Assembly: GCF_007829335.1 (NCBI RefSeq)
Contig: NZ_VIWO01000001.1
Span: forward strand, 992,001 to 1,056,000
DNA length: 64,000 nt
Source of the DNA: Chitinophaga polysaccharea
GTDB lineage: Bacteria; Bacteroidota; Bacteroidia; Chitinophagales; Chitinophagaceae
Direction of reading: 5' to 3'
In this document: piece by piece, positions 8,634-16,081 of the stretch
Numbering within the stretch: position 1 is the first letter of the stretch
How the letters are laid out: every line of letters starts with the position of its first letter
Notes under the pieces: generated by a model
What the model saw: the letters and a program-made list of their open reading frames with translations, nothing else
Told to the model about the DNA's origin: nothing
Databases searched by the model: none
Made by a program: the position numbers and the translations under genes

Positions 8634-9326
8634 TTGGCTATTCTGGTGCCGCTTTTGGGTTATCTCATCGTAGATCACTATGGAAAAAATGTGGTGCCAG
8701 TACCAGGATACTATATACCCGAAAGAATAGATACGATCCACGAAAATGGTAAAGTCTCCTACGACACCGTTTTTCATAAGATCAGGGACTTTCACCTCAC
8801 GAACCAACTTGGCCAACAGGTGAGTCTCAAAGACATGGAAGGAAAAGTATTATTAGTTGATTTCTTCTTTACCTCCTGCCCAAGTATCTGTCCTACGCTT
8901 ACCAAAAACCTGAAGAAGATCCAGGGAGCCTATGTAAAGAATGATTCTTTACTCCAGATCCTCTCCTTCTCAGTAGATCCGGAAAGGGATACGGTAGACA
9001 AACTGCGTAAGTACGCATATGATTACCAGGTAAATCCCGATAACTGGTGGTTGCTTACCGGTAGTAAAAAAGAAATCTATGACCTGGCCAGAAACGACTT
9101 TTTTGTTTCGGTAACAAAAGGAGATGGCGGCCCGGATGATTTCATACACACCGAAAAGCTGGTGCTGATTGATAAAAACGGAAATATCAGGGGATACTAT
9201 AATGGTTTGGATTCCAATGCAATTAAAAAGGTGGCTGGCGATATCGCCATTCTCCACCTGGCAAAGGAAAGACACCGGCCAGGATTTATAGCTTTCCTTA
9301 AGAAGTTATTCTCCGGAGAAAAATAA
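8634..9326 (+). CDS. SCO1/SenC/PrrC family copper chaperone for the CuA site
   Basis: At least 230 residues. The thioredoxin-like domain carries the copper site FTSCPSICP (CxxxC, near residues 79-83) and a distal His in DDFIHTEKLVLID. It delivers copper to, or reduces, the CuA centre of CoxB. The start is uncertain: the frame is open from 8565 with no ATG. TTG 8634 would cut into the membrane anchor, because the upstream codons read ISRRAILGVSL, a positive flank plus the first part of the helix. ATA 8589 or ATT 8604 would restore a full anchor. I give the conservative TTG boundary. Confidence 0.9.
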   Translation: MAILVPLLGYLIVDHYGKNVVPVPGYYIPERIDTIHENGKVSYDTVFHKIRDFHLTNQLGQQVSLKDMEGKVLLVDFFFTSCPSICPTLTKNLKKIQGAYVKNDSLLQILSFSVDPERDTVDKLRKYAYDYQVNPDNWWLLTGSKKEIYDLARNDFFVSVTKGDGGPDDFIHTEKLVLIDKNGNIRGYYNGLDSNAIKKVAGDIAILHLAKERHRPGFIAFLKKLFSGEK

Positions 9327-9344
9327 TTGATGATTTTGAGTGAA

Positions 9345-9385
9345 GGGTGAATAAGGAAAGGGTGTTCACCTTTCTTTATTCACCC
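9345..9385 (+). terminator. Stem-loop between SCO and DUF420 genes
   Basis: Near-palindrome: GGGTGAATAAGGAAAGGGTG pairs with CACCTTTCTTTATTCACCC, loop of two bases. No long T-run follows, so it may act as a partial terminator or an mRNA-stability element. It excludes the GTG at 9347 as the start of the next gene. Confidence 0.45.
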
Positions 9386-9403
9386 TTATATATTTTAAAA
9401 GAT

Positions 9404-9976
9404 ATGGAACTAAAAAACAAAAACCTCAATACGCCCATTACGATCGTTTCCATTGTCATCCCGGTGCTGGTAGCGTTATTGTTCGTTTTACCCAAGCCGG
9501 ACCTGCATCCTGGATTCGATATCCGGATTCTGCCCTTGTTCCATGCTATTCTCAATACTGCTACTGCTGTATTGTTGCTGGCCAGCCTTTACTTTATCAA
9601 AAACAAATATGTAAAAGCGCATAAAACAGCCAACCTGATCGCAGTGGCGTTGTCCGCCATTTTCCTGTTGTCATATGTTACCTATCATGCCCTGGCGCCT
9701 GAAACCCGCTTCGGAGATATAGATCATAATGGCGTGCTGGATGCGGCAGAGAAAGCTGCCATCGGAGGTATCCGCTACTTTTACTATTTCTTGTTGCTCA
9801 CGCATATCCTGCTGGCTGGTATTATCGTGCCATTGGTGCTTTTTACGCTGCTGCGCGGATTCCAGAACGATATTCCCCGCCATCGTAAAATTGCCCGTAT
9901 TACCTGGCCGCTTTGGTTTTATGTGGCTGTAACCGGCGTGATTGTATACATTATGATTTCTCCTTATTACCACTAA
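9404..9976 (+). CDS. DUF420 domain membrane protein, oxidase-associated
   Basis: 190 residues from ATG 9404; the frame extends upstream to GTG 9347, but that part lies inside a stem-loop. Five helices with conserved His residues in LFHAILNTATAVLLL, VTYHALAPETRFGD and LLLTHILLAGIIVPLVL, the DUF420 pattern (related to CtaM/YozB of Bacillus, where the protein is needed to make active caa3 oxidase). The exact biochemistry is not settled. Position directly after SCO supports a role in oxidase maturation. Confidence 0.88.
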   Translation: MELKNKNLNTPITIVSIVIPVLVALLFVLPKPDLHPGFDIRILPLFHAILNTATAVLLLASLYFIKNKYVKAHKTANLIAVALSAIFLLSYVTYHALAPETRFGDIDHNGVLDAAEKAAIGGIRYFYYFLLLTHILLAGIIVPLVLFTLLRGFQNDIPRHRKIARITWPLWFYVAVTGVIVYIMISPYYH

Positions 9977-10009
9977 TATAATTAAGGAGATTTTTTAAAC
10001 GGGATGCCC

Positions 10010-10017
10010 TAATTTTG
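10010..10017 (+). promoter_or_regulatory. -7 box TAATTTTG ahead of the small CxxC gene
   Basis: Exact TAnnTTTG match 21 bases before ATG 10039. It suggests that the small gene has its own promoter besides read-through from the oxidase genes. Confidence 0.5.
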
Positions 10018-10038
10018 TAGCATCAAACGATAAGTACT

Positions 10039-10254
10039 ATGAAAAAGGCAGGTTTGTTTTTGTTGATAAGTGTTTTGATGATGATGAGTGGGTCAGTAAT
10101 GGCGCAGTGTTCACTTTGCACTAAAACAGCGCAGCAGCTGGGCGAAGGTCCTGCTAAAGGCCTGAACAACGGTATTTTAATGTTGGCTTTAACTCCCCTG
10201 ATGATTATTGGTTTCCTGGCTTTCAGGTGGTGGAAAAGTAATAAGGAAGCCTGA
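10039..10254 (+). CDS. Small signal-peptide membrane protein with CxxC
   Basis: 71 residues. A cleavable-looking signal peptide (cut after VMAQ, about residue 22) is followed by CSLC at 24-27, a short Gly-rich linker and one helix (NGILMLALTPLMIIGFLAF) ending in WWKSNKEA. The mature protein would be about 48 residues, periplasmic N-terminus with the CxxC facing the CuA side. I do not know a named family. Its place after SCO and DUF420 suggests a part in oxidase assembly or a heme/copper or thiol relay; this is inference. Confidence 0.8.
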   Translation: MKKAGLFLLISVLMMMSGSVMAQCSLCTKTAQQLGEGPAKGLNNGILMLALTPLMIIGFLAFRWWKSNKEA

Positions 10255-10276
10255 TAAAGTATAACCCTTAACAACT

Positions 10277-10756
10277 ATGATTACCTACAGAAAGGCGGAT
10301 ATAAACGATATCCCGCAGCTGATTACATTGCGGCTGAAGTTTCTGAAAGAAGTATACCCTAAAGCCGATTCCGCTCAGGATCATACACTCACTGCACATC
10401 TTAATATTTACCTCACCGAACATCTCGGTGCAGATAGCTTTGTAAACTGGATTGCAGAAGCTGAGGGCAAGGTAGTGGCCAGCGCCGGCATTATTTTTTA
10501 TAATCAGCCGCCACTGTACCACAACCTTGAAGGCAAAGTTGCCTACATTTTGAATGTTTATACGCTTCCCCCTTTTCGACGGAAAGGCATTGCAAAATAC
10601 CTGCTTGAGAAAATTCTCGAAGAAGCCCGGAAACGTAATACTGGTAAGGTAAGTCTGCATACCAGCAAAGACGGACGTTTGTTATACGAACAGCTTGGCT
10701 TCGTGGCCGGAGATAATGAAATGACCTGCCAGTTGCAAATACCAGTTGTACAATAG
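10277..10756 (+). CDS. GNAT family N-acetyltransferase
   Basis: 159 residues, the normal length for a single GNAT domain. The acetyl-CoA binding motif A is clear: LNVYTLPPFRRKGIAKYLLE, about residues 91-110, with the RxxGxA-type pyrophosphate loop. The later YEQLGF near residue 139 is motif B. The substrate cannot be inferred. It starts 22 bases after the small CxxC gene on the same strand, possibly by read-through, and ends tail-to-tail with the MarR gene, 6 bases apart. Confidence 0.88.
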   Translation: MITYRKADINDIPQLITLRLKFLKEVYPKADSAQDHTLTAHLNIYLTEHLGADSFVNWIAEAEGKVVASAGIIFYNQPPLYHNLEGKVAYILNVYTLPPFRRKGIAKYLLEKILEEARKRNTGKVSLHTSKDGRLLYEQLGFVAGDNEMTCQLQIPVVQ

Positions 10757-10762
10757 TAACAA

Positions 10763-11371
10763 CTACTCTTCCCGAAGTTCAAACACCGGACAATCTACCC
10801 GCAAACCACCATGGTTTAAGGATATTTTCAACAGATTGCAGTAATGCCCCTTTTTCTCGGCATAATGCTGGCAATTAAAACACATAGGCTGTGAAGAAAT
10901 CACTTCCTGTTGGTTAAGCTGGTAAATCAGCTGCATCAGCTGCTCCAGCAATGTGCTTTGGTCTTTGGAAGACAGCTGCTCTACTGTTTCCTGTAATGGT
11001 GCCGCAAACAGTTCTACTTTTTTGGCTACCGCCCTGCCTTCCTTTACCAGGTGTAAAGTGTGACTACGGGTGTCGGTGAGACTTGCTTTACGGGTCAGGT
11101 AGTTCTTTTGCTCTAAAGATTTCACTGCATCACTGATAGTGGCTTTGGTCATGTTAAAGTGCGATGCCAAAGTTGTAACGGTACGCTGCTCCTCTGGATA
11201 GTGCAGTAAAAAAGTAAGTACCTGAATCTGTATGGGACTAAGCCCATACTGTGTAGCCTCCTGCCATAACAGTACGCGGAAGGCCTCTGATAATCGCTCC
11301 AGGGAGGCCACTACTTTACTAGATGTGTTTTCTGCCTGCTGTGCGGGGCTGAATGTGGAAACTTTCCCCAT
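10763..11371 (-). CDS. MarR family regulator with Cys-rich C-terminal extension
   Basis: 202 residues; MarR proteins are usually ~145. The winged helix is clear at about residues 42-110 (LSPIQIQVLTFLLHYP, VTTLASHFNMTKATISDAVKSLEQKNYLTR, DTRSHTLHLVKEGR). After the dimerisation helix there is an extra ~40-residue tail holding five Cys and two or three His: MCFNCQHYAEKKGHYCNLLK, then RVDCPVFELREE. That arrangement could bind a metal or a cluster or react to oxidants. The gene is last in a minus-strand group after protoglobin and DUF2024 genes. A 15-bp palindrome lies upstream at 11408. Confidence 0.88.
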   Translation of the reverse strand: MGKVSTFSPAQQAENTSSKVVASLERLSEAFRVLLWQEATQYGLSPIQIQVLTFLLHYPEEQRTVTTLASHFNMTKATISDAVKSLEQKNYLTRKASLTDTRSHTLHLVKEGRAVAKKVELFAAPLQETVEQLSSKDQSTLLEQLMQLIYQLNQQEVISSQPMCFNCQHYAEKKGHYCNLLKISLNHGGLRVDCPVFELREE

Positions 11372-11407
11372 ATTTTCTTGCTGTCCTTAATAGTTAATGA
11401 GGCAAGG

Positions 11408-11422
11408 TACAATATTAATGTA
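11408..11422. promoter_or_regulatory. Candidate MarR operator palindrome
   Basis: TACAATATTAATGTA is a near-perfect palindrome (arms TACAnTA/TAnTGTA) 37-51 bases upstream of the MarR start. It resembles the operators bound by MarR/OhrR dimers. Autoregulation is inferred; the site is also downstream of the DUF2024 stop. Confidence 0.4.
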
Positions 11423-11469
11423 TGGCGGGAAATAGCATATTAGTGACATTCCTGATTATTCGTCTTTTT

Positions 11470-11730
11470 TTAGTGGCATCCTTCCAGCTCATGTATGTAA
11501 TAACCCCGCTGTGAGATATGTTCCTGCCATTGGGGAATGATCTCGGCAAGATGGCAAAAGCGACAGTCCTTATGCGAAACAGATAAGGTTTCGCCCTTTC
11601 TTGATCGCAAATAGGTATTTCCATACACTAAAACATCCTCGAAGCAAGTAGACTTGTCAACTATGATGTCGAAATGAAGATAGCCCCCATCTTTTTTCTT
11701 TACATAGGTGTCGAAAACAGCAACTTTCAT
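11470..11730 (-). CDS. DUF2024 family protein
   Basis: 86 residues. The start MKVAVFDTYVKKKDGGYLHFDIIV is the DUF2024 signature: a small alpha/beta protein of about 85-90 residues with unknown function. Two Cys (CRFCHLAE, near 58-61) and a C-terminal CH form a possible metal site. It is 24 bases downstream of the protoglobin gene and 98 upstream of the MarR gene on the same strand. Heme protein, Cys-containing DUF2024 and Cys-rich regulator together suggest a redox or gas response; this is inference. Confidence 0.82.
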   Translation of the reverse strand: MKVAVFDTYVKKKDGGYLHFDIIVDKSTCFEDVLVYGNTYLRSRKGETLSVSHKDCRFCHLAEIIPQWQEHISQRGYYIHELEGCH

Positions 11731-11754
11731 AACAACTGATTTAAGGGGGAATGA

Positions 11755-12330
11755 TCACTCATAGATAAACCGGTTGGTGGAAGGATATATCCATAGTAAT
11801 ACACTGAAACAAATGGCTTTAAACCAGGCTTGCTGCATACGCGCAGTGGTTTGGGGCGGATACCTGCTATCACCTAAGAAAGGCCGTCCCGCCTCCGCTA
11901 CCGGGTAGATAAACGTAGATAAATAACGCAGGTAGATGGAAGGCAACTCATTTACAGGATCTATTCCCGGGCCCGGATGTAATTGCGCTACAATGCGCTC
12001 TTCCAGCTGCCACCAGTCACTCCCTTCTTCCCGGCTGCATAAATCTATAATCCATTGCCGGAAATGTGGCCGTAAACGTTGCAGGTAATCCGTATCAGGC
12101 GCGCCATTTTTCGTAAAGTAATGCGCCAGGTAGTTATTCCTCAGTATGTGATCGTACCAGGCATCTAATATCTCCTCTGTATGCCCCAGTAAAATATTGC
12201 CTGCCATCAGCAGGTATTCTTCATCCTCATGCGTGAAGAGCAACATCCTTTTTAAACTGACCAGGGTTTGTGCATCCGGCGAGGAGGGAGAGCCGGAGTC
12301 TGCCGGATTGTGCCGCAGCGCGTCATCCAT
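11755..12330 (-). CDS. Protoglobin (globin-sensor fold heme protein)
   Basis: 191 residues, the length of single-domain protoglobins. The pattern LLFTHEDEEYLLMAGNILLGHTEEILDAWYDHIL (residues about 29-62), then LRPHFRQWIIDLC and the RYLSTFIYP segment, matches the protoglobin family. The likely proximal heme ligand is His in the LRPHFRQW helix. No signalling domain follows, so it is a stand-alone heme protein that may bind oxygen, NO or carbenes; its physiological role is unsettled for the family. It heads a minus-strand group with DUF2024 and MarR, with a promoter box at 12368. Confidence 0.85.
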   Translation of the reverse strand: MDDALRHNPADSGSPSSPDAQTLVSLKRMLLFTHEDEEYLLMAGNILLGHTEEILDAWYDHILRNNYLAHYFTKNGAPDTDYLQRLRPHFRQWIIDLCSREEGSDWWQLEERIVAQLHPGPGIDPVNELPSIYLRYLSTFIYPVAEAGRPFLGDSRYPPQTTARMQQAWFKAICFSVLLWIYPSTNRFIYE

Positions 12331-12367
12331 AAATAGTGATTTAGATTTTCATGAGGAATAGTTCTTA

Positions 12368-12375
12368 CAAATATA
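12368..12375 (-). promoter_or_regulatory. -7 box TATATTTG of the protoglobin gene
   Basis: On the minus strand this reads TATATTTG, an exact TAnnTTTG match, 37 bases before the protoglobin ATG. Divergent from the channel promoter at 12473. Confidence 0.5.
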
Positions 12376-12472
12376 ATAAGGTTACCTAACTAAAAAAATA
12401 TTATATATCTTTTGTAGTTCATTAATAGTATATATTAATAAAAATTTATTTGTGATTGTAGCGCGAACAATA

Positions 12473-12480
12473 TAGCTTTG
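12473..12480 (+). promoter_or_regulatory. -7 box TAGCTTTG of the ClC-type channel gene
   Basis: Exact TAnnTTTG match with a TTG at 12450 as -33 box. The transcript would begin near 12486, which rules out TTG 12478 as a start codon and supports ATG 12505. Confidence 0.55.
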
Positions 12481-12504
12481 AACATAAGGACTATAAAACA
12501 CCGC

Positions 12505-13815
12505 ATGATTAATATCTTTCATCGCATTAATAAAAAGGGACTTCACATAACCCCGGACTTTCCTGTATTGTCAACGCCTGCAGGAGCGATTACACGCTCC
12601 AGGATACCCCGGTTATCCGCTATAGCCATATTGGTAGCCGCTACTGGCATAGCAGCAGCCAAAAGCATTACAATAACCATCCAGGCCATTACCTCCCTGG
12701 CATTTTATGGAAGTTTGTCCCAAATGGAAGCTGGCGCACAAGACAGTGAGCTGGGTATTTTGATCATATTGGTACCGGTTGTTGGTGCGCTGCTGCTAAC
12801 GATGCTCTCAAAACAAATCAATGCTTTCCTAAAAGCCATCGGACTTACATTGGCTATTGGAATGGGGGGGCCGCTGGGCATCGAAAGCCCGGCAATGATA
12901 CTAAATGGCGCCATAGGCAGTTGGCTGGGGAAGCTGTTCCGCTGTACGGCAACTGAATCGCAGCTGTTATTAATAGTGGGTATTACCAGCGCTTTCGGTT
13001 ATTTGTTTGGTGCACCGATAGCATCCATCATACTTGCATTGGAAATATTTTTAGCAGAATACAGCCTGGCGGGCATCATTCCCATAGTGTTGGCTGCCGC
13101 TACTACCGCTGCAGGCAGCTACCTGCTACGCGGCAATGCGCCGGTATTTACCGTCAACGCCGCGCCGGTAACAAATTTGCCGGCAATATTGGTATACGCA
13201 GTGGTAGGTCTGATTGTTGGCGGCTGGGGCAGGGTTGTTTTAAAAATATATCGACTGTTGTATAATTGGTTAGGAAAGATAACTGATAATAATCGTTGGT
13301 ATTTATTGATACCTGTGTTGTTGGTGGCGCTAACCGGGTATTTTTTTCCCAGGGTATTAGGTACGGGGGAGTATTATCTGGATGACCTGTTGCAGGCACA
13401 CGTTACACTGGCAATATTATTCGCATTGGCAACAGGAAAATTATTGGTATGGATTTTCTTTTCCAGCGCTTATAAAACAGGGAGTGGCATTATGCCCCTG
13501 TTACTGATTGGTGGCGCCACCGGGTTGTTGTTGGGCGTGGTTATCCAATTATTATTTCCATCTGTAGTAATACACTCTGGTACATTGGTATTGGTAGGCA
13601 TGGGGGCTATGATGGTAGGTACTTCACGGGCATTATTTACAACGGTGATATTGTTGTTGGAAGCCACCCACGATATGAATACGGCTATGCCTGTATTGAT
13701 AGCCTGCATCATTGCCTATGGGATAACAACATACGGAAAAAAACAGCGCAAAGCATTGCTTCGCGCTGATGAGGTATCAGTTAGTCATGACCCGATACAA
13801 ACTTTAAACCGATGA
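12505..13815 (+). CDS. ClC-type chloride channel/transporter
   Basis: 436 residues, at least ten helices. The gating segment GIESPAMILNGAIGSWLGKLF aligns with GREGP...GGNIGR of the ClC family and keeps the gating Glu. TGSGIMPLLLIGGATGLL corresponds to the later GxFxP motif. The first selectivity motif, GSGIP, which holds the central chloride-binding Ser, is not found where expected (before LAIGMGGPLG), so this is an atypical ClC. It lacks the C-terminal CBS domains of some relatives. Its last 35 bases overlap the end of the convergent SMR gene. Confidence 0.85.
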   Translation: MINIFHRINKKGLHITPDFPVLSTPAGAITRSRIPRLSAIAILVAATGIAAAKSITITIQAITSLAFYGSLSQMEAGAQDSELGILIILVPVVGALLLTMLSKQINAFLKAIGLTLAIGMGGPLGIESPAMILNGAIGSWLGKLFRCTATESQLLLIVGITSAFGYLFGAPIASIILALEIFLAEYSLAGIIPIVLAAATTAAGSYLLRGNAPVFTVNAAPVTNLPAILVYAVVGLIVGGWGRVVLKIYRLLYNWLGKITDNNRWYLLIPVLLVALTGYFFPRVLGTGEYYLDDLLQAHVTLAILFALATGKLLVWIFFSSAYKTGSGIMPLLLIGGATGLLLGVVIQLLFPSVVIHSGTLVLVGMGAMMVGTSRALFTTVILLLEATHDMNTAMPVLIACIIAYGITTYGKKQRKALLRADEVSVSHDPIQTLNR

Positions 13816-14107
13816 TAGAACCAATTAACAAGGCGAGAAAAAATAGCCGCCATACTGCCGCTGGTTCTTTAAAAAATATCATCCCGGCAATAGCAGTGCC
13901 GGCAGCGCCAATACCCGTCCACACTGCATAAGAGGTGCCTATTGGAAGTCCTCCGTTGATCGCCTTATTCAAAAAGAAAAAGCTTAAAGAAATACATACT
14001 GCAAAACTGAGAGAAGGCCATAGCCTTGAAAAATTCTCAGAATACTTTAATGAAATAGTAAAGCCTATTTCAAACAGTCCACCAATGACAAGGAATAACC
14101 AAGGCAT
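13781..14107 (-). CDS. SMR family efflux pump (SugE/Gdx- or EmrE-like)
   Basis: 108 residues, four helices, the standard SMR size. The essential membrane Glu is at residue 13 (LFLVIGGLFEIGFTISLKYS), and the helix 3 signature reads GTSYAVWTGIGAAGTAIAGM. Sequence around helix 1 looks more like the SugE/Gdx (guanidinium exporter) branch than EmrE, but I cannot separate them safely. SMR proteins act as antiparallel dimers exporting cations against protons. A two-stem-loop leader lies upstream at 14150-14183. The 3' end overlaps the convergent channel gene. Confidence 0.88.
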   Translation of the reverse strand: MPWLFLVIGGLFEIGFTISLKYSENFSRLWPSLSFAVCISLSFFFLNKAINGGLPIGTSYAVWTGIGAAGTAIAGMIFFKEPAAVWRLFFLALLIGSIIGLKFVSGHD

Positions 14108-14139
14108 AACACTGAATTTAAAAAGTAAGAAAACAGATT

Positions 14140-14183
14140 AAAAAAGGGAGGGCATGAAACGCCCGTTCTCTGTGGATCAGAGA
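14140..14183 (-). promoter_or_regulatory. Two stem-loops and a T-run between alkD and the SMR gene
   Basis: Read on the minus strand: stem TCTCTG/CAGAGA with loop ATCCA, then stem GGGC/GCCC with loop GTTTCAT, then TCCCTTTTTT, 33 bases before the SMR ATG. It is either the intrinsic terminator of alkD-meaB or an attenuating leader of the pump gene. It does not match the guanidine riboswitch consensus sequences I know. Confidence 0.4.
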
Positions 14184-14259
14184 CCGTAATTAAACACTGC
14201 GTAAGTGAGAGATATACCGAATGAAGTAAAACGCATGCGGCAAAGGTAGCAAAAATTAT

Positions 14260-14925
14260 TTATTCTATTCTCCTGAGCGCTTCCCGCCTGCTCAGTGGAG
14301 CTAACGCGTTACTATTCACAAAGGTGCGTACACGCTCCGGGTTTGTTTTGGAATATTCCCGCAACGCCCATCCTATGGCTTTCTGGATAAAGAATTCTTT
14401 GGAATGAAGCTGTGTTTTAATGTACCGGTATAATAACTTTTCGTTGGTATGTTGCTTGTAACCGTTCTGGAAAATAATAGCGGCCCGTTGCAGCCACATA
14501 TTGTTACTGGCAATCCATTTATCGGTAACGGCAGGTTGTTGTGAAGGAAATTTTCTGAGCCAGGGGCCCGCTACAAAGGATACAGTGCCATCTACCGTAT
14601 CCCACCAAGACTTATGGGTAATCATGTATTCAATTAGCTGAAGGTAATCGAGGGTCCATGTCTTGTGCATTAGTTGCAGGAAGTCGATCGCTGCATATTG
14701 GTATTCCCGCTCGGGTAGCTCCCACAGCACTTTTATAAGCCCTGGCATATCATTGATGTCTGGAAGCCCATGCTGTACAACGAGTGCTTTATTGAGCTGA
14801 CGGCGCTCGGGGGTTTTAATACCCAGGAATGCAAACTGATCCCTCATATAGGCTTTCATAGCCACCGCATTATTGGTATTGGCAGCGGTGCTATAAGTTT
14901 GCGTAATCAGGGAAAGATAGGACAT
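14260..14925 (-). CDS. AlkD-like DNA alkylation repair protein
   Basis: 221 residues of helical HEAT-like repeats. Motifs: AYMRDQFAFLGIKTPERRQLNK near the start, LWELPEREYQYAAIDFL, THKSWWDTVDGTVSFVAGPWL (the catalytic region with Trp and Asp residues), and FIQKAIGWALREYSKTNPERVRTFV towards the end, all typical of the AlkD family. These glycosylases remove positively charged alkylated bases such as 3- and 7-alkylpurines without flipping them. It lies 6 bases after the meaB stop, so the two form an operon on the minus strand. Confidence 0.93.
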   Translation of the reverse strand: MSYLSLITQTYSTAANTNNAVAMKAYMRDQFAFLGIKTPERRQLNKALVVQHGLPDINDMPGLIKVLWELPEREYQYAAIDFLQLMHKTWTLDYLQLIEYMITHKSWWDTVDGTVSFVAGPWLRKFPSQQPAVTDKWIASNNMWLQRAAIIFQNGYKQHTNEKLLYRYIKTQLHSKEFFIQKAIGWALREYSKTNPERVRTFVNSNALAPLSRREALRRIE

Positions 14926-14931
14926 GCGTGG

Positions 14932-15834
14932 TTAGCTTTTGGTAGATATATAACGGTACAGGTTAAACGTTTTTTCCTGCGCCAGTTGTTGTATCTCTTG
15001 CTGGAGCATTTGTTTGGAGATATCCTTCATACGGCGGTGCTGTATCAGTTGATATGCTTTTTCTGCCAGTAACAGTGTATGTCTTTGTTGTTGGTGAGAT
15101 ACCTGCTCATGATGTTGTTCGATGGCCTGTATAATGTCGTGTATACCTTCCTGTTGGGTAGCTACCGACTTGATCACCGGGATTTCCCAGTTACCGTGAT
15201 ACTTGCTGTGTGCCAGCAAGCGCAGGTTTTTTACAAAGATATCCGCATTGTCGCGGTCGGCTTTATTAACAATAAATATATCGGCTATCTCCATTAAGCC
15301 TGCTTTCATAGTTTGTATTTCATCACCGGCTTCGGGCACTACTACTACCACGGTGGTATCTGCTACGCCGGCAATTTCTACTTCGCTTTGTCCAACGCCT
15401 ACTGTTTCAATGAAAAGATAATCGAAGGCAGCCGCTTTAATCAGGTCGCTTACTTCAATGATCTTGGGACTTAATCCGCCCAGCGCTCCCCTGCTGGCCA
15501 TAGAGCGGATGTATACGCGGGGATCATTGAAATGTTGACTCATTCTTATCCGGTCGCCCAGCAGCGCGCCAAAATTAAAAGGGGAAGACGGGTCTACTGC
15601 AATGATGGCTACGCTTTTTTCCTGTTCCAGCAACTGGGTGATCAGCGCATTAACGAGGGTGCTCTTTCCCGCTCCGGGAGGACCGGTAATTCCTACCACT
15701 TTTGTATGGTTGTTTACCGGGAGCTGTTCCAGCAGCCGTTCATAGCCAGCAGCTTCGTTTTCAACCAGCGAAATGCAACGGGCCAGTGATTTAATGTTTT
15801 TATCAGCCAGGCCATCTATTAACGATTGGTACAT
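14932..15834 (-). CDS. meaB: MeaB-type GTPase, chaperone of methylmalonyl-CoA mutase
   Basis: 300 residues from ATG 15834; the upstream TTG 15840 is less likely. Walker A GPPGAGKST at residues 51-59, the MeaB-specific base ITGPPGAGKSTLVNALI, then VDPSSPFNFGALLGDRIRM, FIETVGVGQSEVEIAG and NKADRDNA (guanine specificity). The C-terminal helices form the dimerisation arm. It protects and reactivates adenosylcobalamin-dependent methylmalonyl-CoA mutase by gating cobalamin transfer. The mutase itself is not in this window. alkD follows at 6 bases. Confidence 0.93.
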   Translation of the reverse strand: MYQSLIDGLADKNIKSLARCISLVENEAAGYERLLEQLPVNNHTKVVGITGPPGAGKSTLVNALITQLLEQEKSVAIIAVDPSSPFNFGALLGDRIRMSQHFNDPRVYIRSMASRGALGGLSPKIIEVSDLIKAAAFDYLFIETVGVGQSEVEIAGVADTTVVVVVPEAGDEIQTMKAGLMEIADIFIVNKADRDNADIFVKNLRLLAHSKYHGNWEIPVIKSVATQQEGIHDIIQAIEQHHEQVSHQQQRHTLLLAEKAYQLIQHRRMKDISKQMLQQEIQQLAQEKTFNLYRYISTKS

Positions 15835-16081
15835 GCCCAAACTTTATAGTAGTAAATATTCACGTAATTTTTCTCTCCCGGTTCTCTATGGAGAAGCGCT
15901 GTGTACAGCGGTTACGTATTATTATGGTATGTATGAGTCAGTACGTTTACTAAAACATAATAATGTTAACTATAAAGGTATCCCTTTTATTTAATATAAG
16001 GTTACAGTCCTACGCTTCTGTGTTTTGGCTGGGTAGTTGCCGGATGATTTTTTAACTTTAGCAAAATACGGCTAATCTGAT

